From the NCBI GenBank assembly GCA_014706295.1, contig JACSVZ010000001.1, forward strand, positions 82,334,237 to 82,398,236: a DNA stretch of 64,000 nucleotides, given 5' to 3'. Position 1 is the stretch's first letter. The number at the start of each line of letters is the position of its first letter. This DNA is from Lycocorax pyrrhopterus obiensis (taxonomy: Eukaryota > Chordata > Aves > Passeriformes > Paradisaeidae). Of the stretch, positions 1-13,900 are shown piece after piece. The position numbers were made by a program, and so were the translations under genes. The notes below the pieces were generated by a model that was given only the letters and a program-made list of their open reading frames with translations, was not told the DNA's origin and did no database searches.

Positions 1-601
1 CTCCTGATTTCTCTCCAACTCCTACTCGTACTTGCATGGGTAAAGAGTGATGGCAAGTAGGAAGCTTCTGCTTCAAATTGCTCTTGTTTAAAAGAAATCA
101 AACACTCCTTTTCAACTGACTCTTAGATTACAACAGCAAACATCATTCCTCCATGAATGGAGACTATTCTTACTGAAGTGTGCCAGACTTGCTGTTCCTG
201 AGAACATCTCTCATGTGAGGCAGGCACAGGAGTATCTGCTTTTGGGATCACAGTCAAGCTTAAGCACGACAGAGAGGCCAAGGTGCTCTGCTACTGTCTG
301 AGGTACATCAAAGTTAAGAAATTGAGGCAGCTTCTGTGGGTGCTCACATTAAGAACTGGGTGGCAACACAGCGGTAGTTTTCAGGATTTAATTCTATTTC
401 AAACCTACTTCAGGACTGGACACAGATCCTTAACCTGTAATCAGGACAAGACAGATAACAGCAGACACACAAATCTTGACTTTTCTGGCTTCTGTTCAAT
501 TGAAATCTTTATCTACAGGAGTCAATTTATGCTTTTGAAAGCTGAAATAACAGTTGTAGATGTCACATGTTTGGGAAAAGTCTACACTGTTTTGTGGGCA
601 T
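1..601. other. Intergenic, nothing recognised
   Basis: AT-rich sequence upstream of a CR1 fragment. A 106-codon open frame at 283-603 runs into the element and has no recognisable domain; I regard it as chance. Confidence 0.6.
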
Positions 602-1535
602 AGATGGGACCAGTTCTCTTCAACATCTTCATTAACGACTTGGATGCGGGATTTGAAGGGATACTAAGCAAAGTTGCAGATGATACAAAAGGAGGAGTTG
701 TTCACTCCCTCAAAGGCAGGGGGGCCCTGCAGAGGGACCTTGATAAATTAGATGGCTGGGCAATCACCAACCACACAAAGTTTAACAAGGGGAAATGCCC
801 AATTCTGCACCTGGGATGGGGCAACTGTAGATGGACGTACAAACTGGGGAGCAAGAGATTGGAAAGCAGTGCCACAGAAAGGGACCTGGGGGCCCTGGTC
901 ACCGGCATGCTGAACATGAGTCAGCAGCGCCCTGGCAGCCAGGAGGGCCAGGTGTGTCCTGGGGTGCATCAGGCACAGCATCACCAGCCGGGCAAGGGAG
1001 GGGATTGTCCCGCTCTGCTCTGCACTGGGGCAGCCTCACCTTGGGATATTGTGTGCAGTTTTGGGTGCCACAATATAAGAAAGACATTTGACTATTAGGA
1101 AGCCACAAGGATGGGGCAGCCACATGAGGAGTGGCTGAGAGCACTCGGTCTGTCCAGCCTGGAGAAGAGGAGACTGAGGGGAGACCTCATCACAGTCTGC
1201 AACTTCCTCGTGAGGGGAAGAGGAGGGGCAGGCAGTGATCTCTTCTCTCTGGTGACAGAGATAGGACCCAAGGGAATGGCCTGAGGCTGTGTCAGGGGAG
1301 GTTTAGGTTGGATATCAGGAAAAGGTTCTTCACCCAGAGGGTGGTTGGGCACTGGAACAGGATCCCCAGGGAAGTGGTTGCAGCACCAAGCCTGACAGAG
1401 TTCAAGGAGCATTTGGACAATGCTCTCAGGCACAGGGTGTGACTCTGGGGGATGGTGCTGTGCAGGGCCAGGAGTTGGATTTCAGTGCACCTTATGGGTC
1501 CCTTCCAACTCAGAATATTCTGTGATTCCACGAAT
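602..1535 (+). mobile_element. 5'-truncated CR1 LINE with reverse-transcriptase C-terminal remnant
   Basis: The frame from 604 begins GPVLFNIFINDLD and continues with a VADDTKGG motif, the YADD-like catalytic box region of CR1 reverse transcriptase, then LQRDLDKLDGWA. Reading shifts frame after about 920, and the downstream segment (1090-1530) matches the usual CR1 tail, including GGATATCAGGAAAAGGTTCT-type sequence and a GGTCCCTTCCAACTC...TTCTGTGATTC end. The element lacks its 5' part and is frameshifted, so it cannot be active. Confidence 0.92.
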
Positions 1536-4500
1536 TCACAGCTTCACTAATTCAGTTTTTTTATTTGCTTTAATGGAGTGATTAAACCTTGGGCTTATTT
1601 TTAGAGGAGTGACTTAGTTTCTTGCTCTCTAATAAGAGGAGTGCTACTTCAAAATCTCTGTGCTAAACAGAGATCTTGGCATGGTAGATCATAGTAAATG
1701 TTTAGTTTCTAATCCTACAAAGACATATAATATGCTTAAATATAAGAATGTGAAGCATTACAGAGGTGCTTCTCAGTTTGGACTGAGTTTTCCACTCTTT
1801 TCCATGCTGCTAATTGCAATAATCTGGTGTTTTGAAACCTTCATTATTCAGTTTGCTCTTTTTTAATTATGAACAGAATTTCTGAACTTCATAGCTGTGT
1901 CATCAAGGTAACTAAATTTCAGGATAAACTTGTACTGAGATCTTGGCCTGCAAATCATCATACAAGAAAAGGTTGTCAGAGTTGTAAATATTAAGTACAT
2001 AGCCAGACTTTTAGAGATGATTGGCATTAGCACTGGAAACATGAGGTCACGAGAAATTCTCTTCATCGGAAAAATACATTAAAAAGTTTATGTCTTTGAA
2101 TACCCTTCCTTGCACATGGATTTGCATTTCTATATGGAGACAGATATAGTGCTTATGCATGTTCACAATCTTGCAGATTTTTTTTAAGACTTAAAGAGAT
2201 GTGTGTCTGAACACTGGTGAGCAGCATTGAGTCTTGGTGGAAAATCAGCTTAATTTTCTTCTTCATCTGTTTTCATTTTCCCATTTTCACTTGAGGGATT
2301 CATCCCTCATCTTATTATAACTTTGTGGCAATTTATTGCAAAGTTTTGGTAGATTTCCTTAGTAGAATTTAGTTATTGCAAGCTGTAAACTGATATTTTT
2401 ACATCCACATTGTGACACTGACTTTTATAAAACCATCTAAATGACTGTTGCTTTGAAACTAAGCTGGAAAAAAGTATACTACAATACCAGACTTTAGTTC
2501 TGGTTGAGGAAATTGTTTGACAGAGACAGAATGATTCCATTGTCTAGGGACTAAGTCCTCACCTGAGAGGAAAATCACCTCCTTCTTGTAAAAGTAATTT
2601 AATAAAAGCGCCTGGCAGACAGCCCTCTGCCCCCTCCACTTTCAGTGGTGTATGCTGTCTCTCAGCTGAGAACTTGTGGAGCACATCTTTCTCTTAAAGA
2701 TTAACACATCTTTAAATATTTCATGCATAATGGCACAGCCTCCATGGGAAAGACTGCAAGCTATTCCATCAATTCACTGATACGCTGGGTGTGAAGGCAG
2801 TCCCCAAGGAAGAAAAAGTTTGGACATCTCCAAGCAAATTCAGAAATGGAATTTGTATCTGCCACATCCTCTAGAAAACCCCCAAGCTGCCAAGTAGCAG
2901 ATAAAAAAGGGGCTGCACATCTGCTGCTGCTTTTATTTAGGACCAAACCCAGCAAATACGGTTTGGAAATTCCTTACTGATGCCTCCTGCAGACAGCCTG
3001 GAGGAATGCTGCACTGCTGAGCTGAATACGAGTTGTATAAATCACATCACAATAGATTAAAACACCTACAGTTTTTAAAAATATCTAGACACATAAAGGT
3101 GAAGATAGACGTGTCTGTGGGATCTTCACAGGTCCCTAAATGCCTAAATATGATTTGGAGATTGCGTAATTAGGAGTTTTGCATTTAGTGTATTTGAAAA
3201 TCTCACTGGGCTTTACATATTTCACCCCAAAAGTCTCGCTTTTAGCTGACCTTTCAGCAAGCAGGGTTGTTTCTTTCCCTCTTCACTCCTGTTTTATACT
3301 GTTAGCAGTGTTGTTTGCTTCATTTGTGCTGGAGCACAGCAGAGAAGAGTCATGTCCAAGGAATGTCTCTTTGGATGCACATTTAGCTTCTGCTTTCAGT
3401 TTGGGATGAATGCCAGCAGCGCTGGTGTCACTGAGATCTCTCAAACCTCACTCTGTGCACAGTTGCTGCTCGATACTTATATAATCAACTCTCGATTCAC
3501 CAAGTAGTAAATAGACAAAATATATGTACACATCTACTGAGACAGAGTAACCCAAGAGGCTCAGCTTCTCTGCAGACCCTTTAATATTAAAAACACCCAA
3601 GATATGCAGTTATGCAGTGGTCCATTTGGGAGCTTACATGTGCTAAGATATATAGATCTAATATTTCATTTTGGAAAAATGGTTTATTTCCAGCAGTAAA
3701 TATGATGTTTGTGAAATGAGAATAGGCTATTCCAAACTGTTATAAGACCACTGAATAATTGAATTATTACTCATCAGGGGGTAGTGTAATTTGTTACCTG
3801 CGTGATTCCAACACTCTGAATCAAAGTAATTACATTCATGGTGTCATTTAGTGAAATAATGCCATGAAGGTCTCTATGAAGAGAAAGACAATTGCTGAAA
3901 GGATTTTGTTGAAATAATAGCACCAATTCAATTGGTCCTCTTGCTTCATTCATTTATTATATGGCTAAATAGCTCGTTCAACTCTGCTTTGTTAGAGTGA
4001 CAAAAATAAGCTTTGCAAATACTATCTATGAAGGGGAAAAAAAAGCACAGCTTCTCTGGCAAAAGTACCAAATAGGCCTTTTAAGAATCACAAATGTGCA
4101 AATGGCAAATTGTAGAATAAAATTACTGAAAAAAAAATAAAAAAAGAAGAAGAAAGAAAGAACACAAAAGCAGATTTTAATATCCTTTGAAAGTTCAGTG
4201 ATAAGATTCCACTAGAGGTTTGTCTGGTGTAAAGAACTGGTGGGAGATATCTGAAGATTGCTTCAAACCACAGAGCAATCAGTTCTAAGTCTCATGAACT
4301 AGGCTTCAGAAAACTATGAAATTGGTATTAAAAAAAAGCAAGGAGTAATTTTAAAGAGTAAGTATTTTGGAGTTGCTACATTATGTTTGTCTACAAACGG
4401 TAAGTATGCAAGTATTCATGTATGAGAGTATGAAGTTTTCTGTTGTGCTACTTCATCCACATCTTACACCTAAATGCATTTATTGCCAAGACCTTTCTCT

Positions 4501-6535
4501 GAGGTGGGACAATCCTGCACTCACTGTTTTGAGAAAACAAAAAGAGCTGAAAGCACATGATGGAAGCTGAATGCATAGCTTACGACCACTTTTTCTTAAG
4601 ATTTACTTCAGCTTTTTCTTTAAAATTATTTATACATTGTTGAGCATGACCACAACTATCTTTGGCTTTCTTTAGGTGTTTGGCTCCAGTGTGACTTAGA
4701 GAAGCACATGCAAGAGCCAAAAAAGTGGGTGTAACAGAGTGGTGACCTGAAGCACCTTCTTTCAGATACCTACATCAGTCTTAAAAAAAGAGGTTACTCC
4801 CCTACTACAGCAAATTACTGATGATGGCCATGATGATTCTGGTGAGCGGGGGTAGGTTTTTTTGAGATATTCCACAACATGTTCATGCACTCTATGAACA
4901 CAGGTGGTGAACTTTTATAGCTGTAATTGGGTTTTCCTAGGCAGATTCAACACTGACCTGGAGAAACCATTGACTAGCTTACAGTTCTGAGGTTATTTCC
5001 TGTGGATTTCACCAGCACAATATTGATAATCACAACAAATGGCACTAATGATCCGGGGTGAGAGAAGAACAGCAAAATTTGCTTGTTCCTTGTGAAGTCA
5101 GCACAGAGGCAGTGCATGGAAAGGGCGGAACAGCGATTCGTGAAGAGTTTCGTCCACTGAGATGAACTTGGTAGGAATTGTCGGCATTTTCTTGAAGCTG
5201 ATCTGAAAGTATGACCTTGTTCTAAGCTAAACAGGTATCTGCTTGAGGGAGATAAATTGAAGCTATTTAGGTGTTCTGAAGCCTTGTGGTAGACTTGATA
5301 ATACTTCAGAACCATTAGGATATGGAAACACTTCAGGCAGGCCACTTTTTTCTATGAACCCCTGCTTACCTCTATGAGGTCTAAGATTTTTACTTACCCT
5401 AAGCTGGACTATCTGTTCTGCTGACAGCCATGCTGGTACCAGAGACATCCCAGAACTGACCAGTTCAGGCAATGGGAGAGGTCTTCCCAGTGTCTGAGAG
5501 GGATCTGTGTCTAGTTAGCAAAAAACACACGCCAGTTCCAACAAGCTCTTGAGAACCTCAGTTCTGCAGTGTTTTTAATTCCCAGCCAAAGGCTGAGACC
5601 CTGATAACTGGAAAAAATTTGCCCTAAAAATAGATTTCTTCACACTGTTGGATTCATGTAGCATTTTATACAATTACAGCCCTTGGAAAATTTATGTTCT
5701 GCAGATCTGGGTAATAAATCCTACACTTTACAGTACTAGTGTGGCTGTGTTATAAGCCCTTACTGCTGAGTCTAACATTTATTATCGGGGAAAAAGTGGA
5801 AAACAAATCCACACTTCTGAAAGTGTTCCATAGTACCACAGTGTTTTAGCAAATTCTGAACTGCTATTTTCATCAGTGGATTTACCAAGGGGATTTACCA
5901 TGGTGCCTACACACAGAAATAGCAGGCCTATATGCACATATTTTTTGGAATGATAAACAAAATGGTGATCTTTTTTAATAGCAACACTGTTTTCTGATGC
6001 GTGTAATCATTTGAGGAAGCACTCTTTCAGTTGAGTAATTTAAAAACAAGAGTGGTTTTTGCTGAGGGAATGTTTTCAGTCCCTTTTGAAAATCTGTCTC
6101 ATATTACCTTGAGGTGATCTTCAGGAGCCTGACAGTGCAGTTCCACATTATGGTATCTCAGGACATATTTTTATCCTGAGTTATCCCTGTAAGGCAAAAC
6201 CAGCATAAAAGATATTTGCCTTTCCCTGTGCCTGGTTGCCTGTTCCTTGTATCTGATGGAGATACACCCTAATACAGATCAGTGAAATGATCTATTTTGG
6301 AAAGCAAATATCTTCCACTAATTTTGTACAAAAAGCCGTCTATTAACACTATCCTAAATCCTAAATAGAGAAGATCATCAGGCCCTTTTCCTCCACTTAT
6401 CATTACAGGGATTTGCAGTTTTCTCCTGGTCTCATTGTGAGACCTCACAGACAGCTGTATCCATGGCACAGAGCAGCTCTGTGAAGTGCACACAGCCTCC
6501 TTCCAGCAAGGCTGGCACTAGCAGGCACACAGAAC
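1536..6535. other. Intergenic, mostly unique AT-rich DNA
   Basis: No gene or repeat family recognised. An A-rich AAG/AAAG stretch lies at about 4126-4165. A 7-bp-arm palindrome (ACCAATT-C-AATTGGT) is at 3922-3936 and a GTAATTAC palindrome at 3826-3833, inside a possible conserved noncoding stretch. Confidence 0.6.
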
Positions 6536-6540
6536 CATGG

Positions 6541-6670
6541 CCATAGGATGGTTAGGGTTGGGAGGCACCTCTGAAGCTCTTTTAGTGTGACCCCCTGCAG
6601 TGAGCAGGGACATCTCCAGCTACATCAGATTGCTCAGAGCCGCTCCAACCTGATCTTGGACATTCTTGAA
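6541..6670 (-). mobile_element. CR1 3'-end fragment
   Basis: In plus orientation it reads AGGATGGTTAGGGTTGGGAGG, then CACCTCTGAAG, GCAGTGAGCAGGGACATCT, TTGCTCAGAGCC and CCAACCTGATCTTGGACATT. This matches block by block the reverse complement of a CR1 3' terminus. Old and diverged. Confidence 0.8.
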
Positions 6671-7683
6671 GCAGCCTTAAGACTTGCAAAGGAAAGCCCT
6701 GAGGCAGGTTGAAGACTAGCAAAAACTACTGTCCACACCAAGGTACAGAGTTTCCAAAGTCTTTCTTTTTTCTTTTTTTTTTTTTTCCTGTGGAAATGCA
6801 GGTGCTGGCACTCTGGGCAAGCTTCCAAGACATGTAATTACATTCTATCATGTTACAGTCTCCTTGCAACTGATATTTACAGTCGTGACACAGTAAGAGA
6901 CCATGGACAGTCTTGCAAGTAGACAGCAGCAGTACTATATTATTTAAGGCCTTAAACACTGGAATTAAAATGTTAGCATGCATGTGTGCTATATGAGAAA
7001 AAAAAAGGCATTTATATAGGGAACAGAGGCAAGAGCTGAAAAGAAAAATCAGTCAAATAGGGAGGAAATGTGACAGAGTTAGTAAGGCAAAAATTACAGC
7101 CTTTCAGTGTTCTTATTAAGGAGGACACAGGATGGGCTCAGAGTCCCTGGCCTGATTGGCATCCCCTGTGAGTTTGTGGCAGATGGCGAAGCTCCCCTCA
7201 GGAAATGCTGTGTGCAGGAGTTCGGAGGAGTTATCACTGGGAACGGCTGTCAGGTGCCATGGTTTAACAACAACCACATCCAAAGCACAAGGTCATCTCC
7301 ATCTCTTCAGCCTGGTTAATGAAAGCATTTAGGTTCCTGGAGAAAGGCACATTTTGAAAACATCTTCATTTACCTCCAGGACTGTGTGACCAAAAGCTCT
7401 GAAATCAGAAGCCCTCTTCCCAACATGGATTGCCTGTGCTCCGTATGGCATCCTGGCATTCACGTGCCAGTGACACAGCAAAATGGTGCTTTCTGAACAA
7501 AACCTGGTTGAGAAAAGTCCTTTGAGCATAAATCCCTGATCGCCTCCAAACAAATGGAAAGCTTGTAGTTAAATACATAGTAAATGTGGGTTATTTCTAA
7601 ATATCCACAGCTCTCTGATTGAAGGAAATACATCTGCCAGAGACAGCGGCTGCTTCCAGTCTTCTGACAATGACATTTACAAT
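6671..7683. other. Intergenic, nothing recognised
   Basis: A T-rich run at about 6762-6787 and otherwise unique-looking DNA. The GC-richer part at about 7120-7320 has no recognisable coding content. Confidence 0.55.
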
Positions 7684-7982
<299 letters not shown>

Positions 7983-10900
7983 AGGTTTTTACTGGAGAGT
8001 TTCTAACACTCATATCCTCCTAGATTAAAATCATATCATTCCCCCTTGAGCTAAATAAGCATCCTTGGCTGCGTAGTTCTACTGAGTCCAATGGGCCTGT
8101 GCCAGTTTTATAGTCTTTCAGGAATTGACTTGTTCACTTGGGCCTAGACTCAATATGTGCATGTAACAGGTTGGGGAGTACAGGTTCTGTGCTTGGCGGG
8201 GAGAAACTTCTGCGCTTCTTTCACTTGCATAAATAACTCAGTTTTACACATCTTACCAGTATGACACCTTCTGAGCTTTGTTTTTCTGGTGGCTGCAAGA
8301 TCTAGCTTCATCATCAGGAGAAGTTTGGAAAGAAAAGGGAGAGGAAGAAGATCCCCAGTTAATCAGTTATGGTAAGGACTTGATCTGCTCAGCCCACTAC
8401 GCATTTTAGGAGAGGAATGAATATAAAAATCAATAAGATTCCAGACACAAAAATCAAACATTTTTGTTAGTGTAAAAAAGTACAGCCTGTGCACACTTGT
8501 TGTCTGTTCTGTCAAGTTTGATCTATGACAGAACATTAATTGAGGGTTTGGATCATCCTGGAGGCACACTGGTAGAATATGGTGTTGAATTTGCCCCCTT
8601 AAATCCATCGATACTGGAAACTTCACTAAGCTGGACTTTAGACTGTATTCACACAATAACTGGCAACTGCTCTACTTCAGCATGAGCTCCTGCTCATCAG
8701 CTCACCCTCAGCCACTGACCATGATCACAACCCCAAAGCGAGTGCAATTGCATCATGAAAGCTGACACACTTCGCTCAGTCTTTGGAGCGAATGCCTAGA
8801 AGGTAAAAGGCAATAATTCAATTTCTTGACATATATCTGCTGAGAACAGCAGTGTAAGACTATGCTTTTAAAAAGGCACTAAATGTGTTAGGTTTTCAGT
8901 TCTCACTTGGATTTGGATGATGTGATTTTTAAGGGCGTGCAGAAAATCTCAGGAAAAAAGACACCAGGAAGAATCCTAACTGTTAACTTTAAAACCATGA
9001 TGTTTCCAATCTTGAGGAGACACACAGAGCTTTTAGTATATGAGGTCTAAACTATCTTACAAGAGCCAAAAACCTTTCTAAGATGCTATTTAATACAGAT
9101 TCAGTCCTATTTAACCCTCCTCTGGACACTGCTCCTAAAGTCTGCAGATATATTTGGCTTTAAGGTATGACAATAAAGCAGGCTAAAAATGTAGAGCTGT
9201 TAATCAGAAACATCTTTTATTTGATCCAGTATTTATTAGCTCATTTAAAATGGCTGTTTGAACTGATGTGTGTTGTTATTTCGATAGGATGGAATGCCTT
9301 GAATTTAATGAAGTTAGCTGTATTTGAAATCGCTTATAATAAATGCCTTTCACTTCAGTGGGGTTGGGTTTTCAAAAAGATTTATGAAATGTTAGACCAA
9401 TAATGTCAGATCATTGCTTTTGTGGAAGATGACCTGTACATGTGACCATCCCAGCTGCCCTCATCTGAATCCTTCGGGAAGATAGGGTTTCATGACATGG
9501 AAGTGAATTGAGCCTAGCAGTCTTGTATGCTGTATGTACTGCATGTCCCTGGGCCCACATTCAAATTCCATGTTGGAATGACATCTGGGTGAATAACAGC
9601 ACCTTGTCCCCAGTGTAATATTGTTGTGTGTGGGCTACCAGGGAAGAACAACTCATCCCAGCCAGCTCCGTGGTGTGGAGTCAGGAACTGCTGAACCACG
9701 GAGTGTATCTGCTCCATGGTGCAAACACTCACGAGTCTGGTTTAGAAACACCCTGACTCTGTTGGCTGGCACTCCTCCTCCTGAGGGTCTGTCTTTTAAG
9801 TTGCTGACCATCTCCAAGGAGCTCTTTATGGGCCTAGGGAGACTGAAGAGATTCAGTGACTTTTCCAGACTTATATGTGGCCACCCCTGGCTAAACCCAA
9901 CACTGGATGTAGCTGCCTCTCCTACATGGCTGTGCCACAGGTAAGACACCTGCGCTGCTGCTGCTCAGAGGTTTCCTAAAATGAATGTATGCATTTTTTA
10001 TAGATTTCTTAATGTGAAATGTCTCATTCCTGGCAGAGAAAGCATATAGTCTTTTGAAGTGTTCGTAAAAAATGCAGGAATGATAACTTTTTTTTCTTCT
10101 TCAGGTTCCCCTATATCTGTGACTAAGTGGTGGGGTATTTGCAAAATTTAGAGAGGGATCAGAAACATGGCACTGTATTTGAGGTTCATTTGTAGAAGGT
10201 AAAGTAGCATATGCTATGAGTCAGTTAATCTCTTTAGGGCTTTATCCAGCACAAATTAGGCTCTGTGGTCACCGAGTCACAGCAGGCTGTGGGCCGCTGT
10301 AGCCTTGGAGCTTTATTCCAATTCAGCTGCCAAGAAATGAACTGCTCCGTGGGCGCACAAATTGGCTTATGCTCTGTGAACTCCAGCCAAGCGTGAGCAG
10401 TTTCAGAGGCTGCTCTTTCTCTGTGCACAGCTACATGATTTCATTCTCCCCACCTCTCCAACAACCTTGATGCTAAGATGCAGCCCCTAGAAAGTAAGGA
10501 AGGTGCTAATTCAGCCTCATTAGAAATCAGTAAAGGTTGTGAAATAGTTTTAAAATATGTGGAAGCCCTCGTTGCTTTGGCTGTTACGAATGCCCACTGC
10601 AGGGATCAGCTCTGTGCTGCTGCTGGAAGCGGGAATTGTCTTTTTTTTCTGTTTGCTTTGGTTTTGCTAGTTTGTTTTGCATTTTGTTTTTTCACTGGTT
10701 GCCGTCAGTCTATAGCTGGAGATACTGCAAAGCCAGTAAAAATAAAATGCCTTAGGTTTCCTAAGTGGAAAAAAGGAACTGGAAGGCATAGTTTTAATTG
10801 CAACTAATGTCTTATGGAGGCTTGAAAAATCTCACTCTTAATTCACTTAATAGAGATACTGACCAAATCATAGGGAAGTCACAAGTTCTCACATAAAGGT

Positions 10901-13900
10901 GTCAAGATGTCTGGCCCTACATGCAACTTCCTTCCCTACTTAATCCTTGACCTTGGTAAAGAACTCATCATATCCGCAGTATATTTTGCCCATAATAAAT
11001 GAGGGTATAACTAGTTGCCTGTGTCACAGTAGTAGTGTTGAGACCAAATGAGTACTTACCCTTTGCACAAACTACAACAAAAATCAATTTATTGTTGCCA
11101 TATTTGTTTTTGACATGTTATTTATTTATTTATGCTATTCATATGAATTAATGACTCGCAGAAACATTGCTTAGTTATTTTTACTTCTACTCTTAGTGAT
11201 TCTTTTAAGTGATCATTCCTGGAGAAGGGGTTAATTGTGATACGTTTAAGTATAAAATATGCGGGATGTGCACAAATGTGACGTCCTGAACACTCAAGAC
11301 ATTACTTGAATATCAGTGACAAGAAGCTGTTGTCACTGATGCTTGGCCAGGAAACATTGCCAGAGGAGGCCAGACACAGGGCTAAATGCCACCTTGTAAA
11401 AACACCGAGACCTCCTCATTTCTGTGGAGCAGGAGCCAGAGGGCAGGTGGAGCAGGACTCCAAGAAACAGTCGGGCTGGCTATTGACACGTTATTTCAGC
11501 TGAGCACCCACAGCCCTGCCTTTCCCTGCTACAGACCAGTGCCTAAAGCTGTGATGCTGCATGCCTTGGACTCCTGCATCCCAGCTCAGGTTCAAGAAAA
11601 TCTCCTGCTTCAGGCTATTTGGGATTCAAAATCTGAGTGTCTTTTTGTGTAAAGTAACCTGAGAGATCTGATCTGGCAGGTGTGCTGAGATCACACTCAC
11701 ATTTGCTGGCAGTCCTGACTTCAGCATGAAGAAGCATGGCAACCACTGTACTCAAAAACCCAGCCAGAAGATAAAGTGCCATTTCAAACTATTTAGCTCA
11801 TGGCATCTCAAAAACCTGTCAAATTTAGGTTCAAAATGAACACCTAGTAAGATTAGAGCTGGTAAAACCTCTGATTGTACTTATCAGGTAGAGCAAGGCA
11901 CAAGGAGGCTTCTTGTGCCTCTTGCCTGCTTCCCTGTCTGGCTCAAATCTTTTATATTCACTCAGGATTGTAACACAGCTGCCACAAATCCATTTCTCAT
12001 CAATAGCACTGACTGCAAATTTTATAGTGCAGAATAAATGCAAATATAGCAGGAAGTCTTTGTTAACTCTCCTTATTATCTAAATTATGGGTCAGGTATG
12101 CAGCAGCCTAAAACAATGTGTTAAGGGATGTTGAACCTCATGATCCAAAACAGAAATCTAGTAGCTTGCTTATGGATACCCATTTGTAATTAGCCAAATG
12201 CATTTTATCTGTGAGTAATTTTTCAATTATTCTGCTCTGTACTCAACAACAGTTGCAAAAATATACTTGGACTTGAATGTATGCAGATGTTTAAGGGGGT
12301 TGCTATATTAGGGCATGTGGGACTGACCCAAACACATCCATGTTGCATAACTGCTAGAAATATTTCCTCTGGTCCTGGTAATCCTTCATTATATTCTTCA
12401 TTTACAGAAGGTGTAATCTACAGAGGGTTGCCTCAAAAGTACTCAGGTACCTGTAGCAAGTCAAACTAGCTTGGGACAATCTCTAAAATTTTATTTTCTG
12501 TCATCTCTGCTGGGGTTTTCTGCTCTTACTGAGGAGAGCTGGTCTATATAAGACACAAATAGAGACAGTTTTCCAAGGGATTTGCCAAATGTTTGTCACA
12601 TTACAATTGTCTTAAACCCATGCTTTTATTATTATTTTTATGACTAGGTCCCATAAAGGCAACAATTAAATGTGTTTCTGCAGAGATCTCTGAATGTTAG
12701 GAAATGTGGAACTTTCAACACAGAAAGTCCTTGGGAGGCAAATTCTTGAAGGACTGGACCTTCCAGATGGAGCTGATCATCTCCTTTTTATATACATTAT
12801 ATGCAGCACCTCTACTTGTGCTTTAAAATAAGAGCAACCATAAGGAAGTCTTCCAGCCTTTCCACTGGATCTGGTAAACTGCAGATCCATGACATGTATA
12901 TTTGTTCAGCATCTGATGTTGTATAACCCCTGCAATTAATACAGCCACAAGAGTAGTGATGTAAACATAAACACAAAATCATTGGCATTAAAAAAAAAGA
13001 GCCAAGTAATTTATGAATATTGCTTTTAAATCTATATTAATCACTGTCCAGGGGGGAAAAAAAAAAAACAAACAAAACACATTCATGGAGACCTATCTGC
13101 TTTGCAGTTAAATCAAATTTAGGATAGGGCAAAATGCTTCTTAGCAATTAAATCCTCCTTTAATTCTTACAGATTTGACAGCGAGAATAGATTAGTAAAT
13201 ACCAAGACAGAATTCCAAGGATGCATGAACAACAGTACATGACAGCATGACTCAAGAGTACAAGCAGCAGGTATGGACAAGGTCACTAGAAACAGACTTT
13301 CACTGCAGAACAACGCTGTCTGTGAAGGTGACAAACCAGGAGGAGCTGCTGGACTACCCCTGGAATTAATGTCTTGAGTTCATTGTGATTTCACAGCCCT
13401 GACACAGCTAAATCACAGTTATAACCAAACTTCATTTTCCTACGTAGAACTCACATCCCACAGCTCCTCACACAGAGTTGTTCCAGGTGGTACTAAGCTG
13501 GATGCCTGCAGAAAGTTTTTGTACTATTAAGGCAGACTCCAGTTCCTCCATGGGTCTGTTTTACTAAAGCTTGGCTACTCAGATGTGCTGTAATGCAAAA
13601 GTGAACATGGCACGCTGCTCTGGGTCTCCTTTCCTTTTGAATAATAATCCAAAATCCAGGAAAGCATATTCTGTTTTTCACTGATCAGCATATAACTTTG
13701 TTCAAAGTGGGTCAGACCATCATGCAAATATATGAGGATCAGCCCATTACTGTGGAAAGAAAAGCCTGGGGAACAGAAACAGACTTAAGGATGACTTCAT
13801 ATTCCTTGAGGCTTTCATAGGGGAAGAGAAAAAGCAAAAAAGAAGCAGTGTTTGTAGTTTTGGGTCCTGGTTTGCATAGTGTCTGAGATCCCCATTCAAC

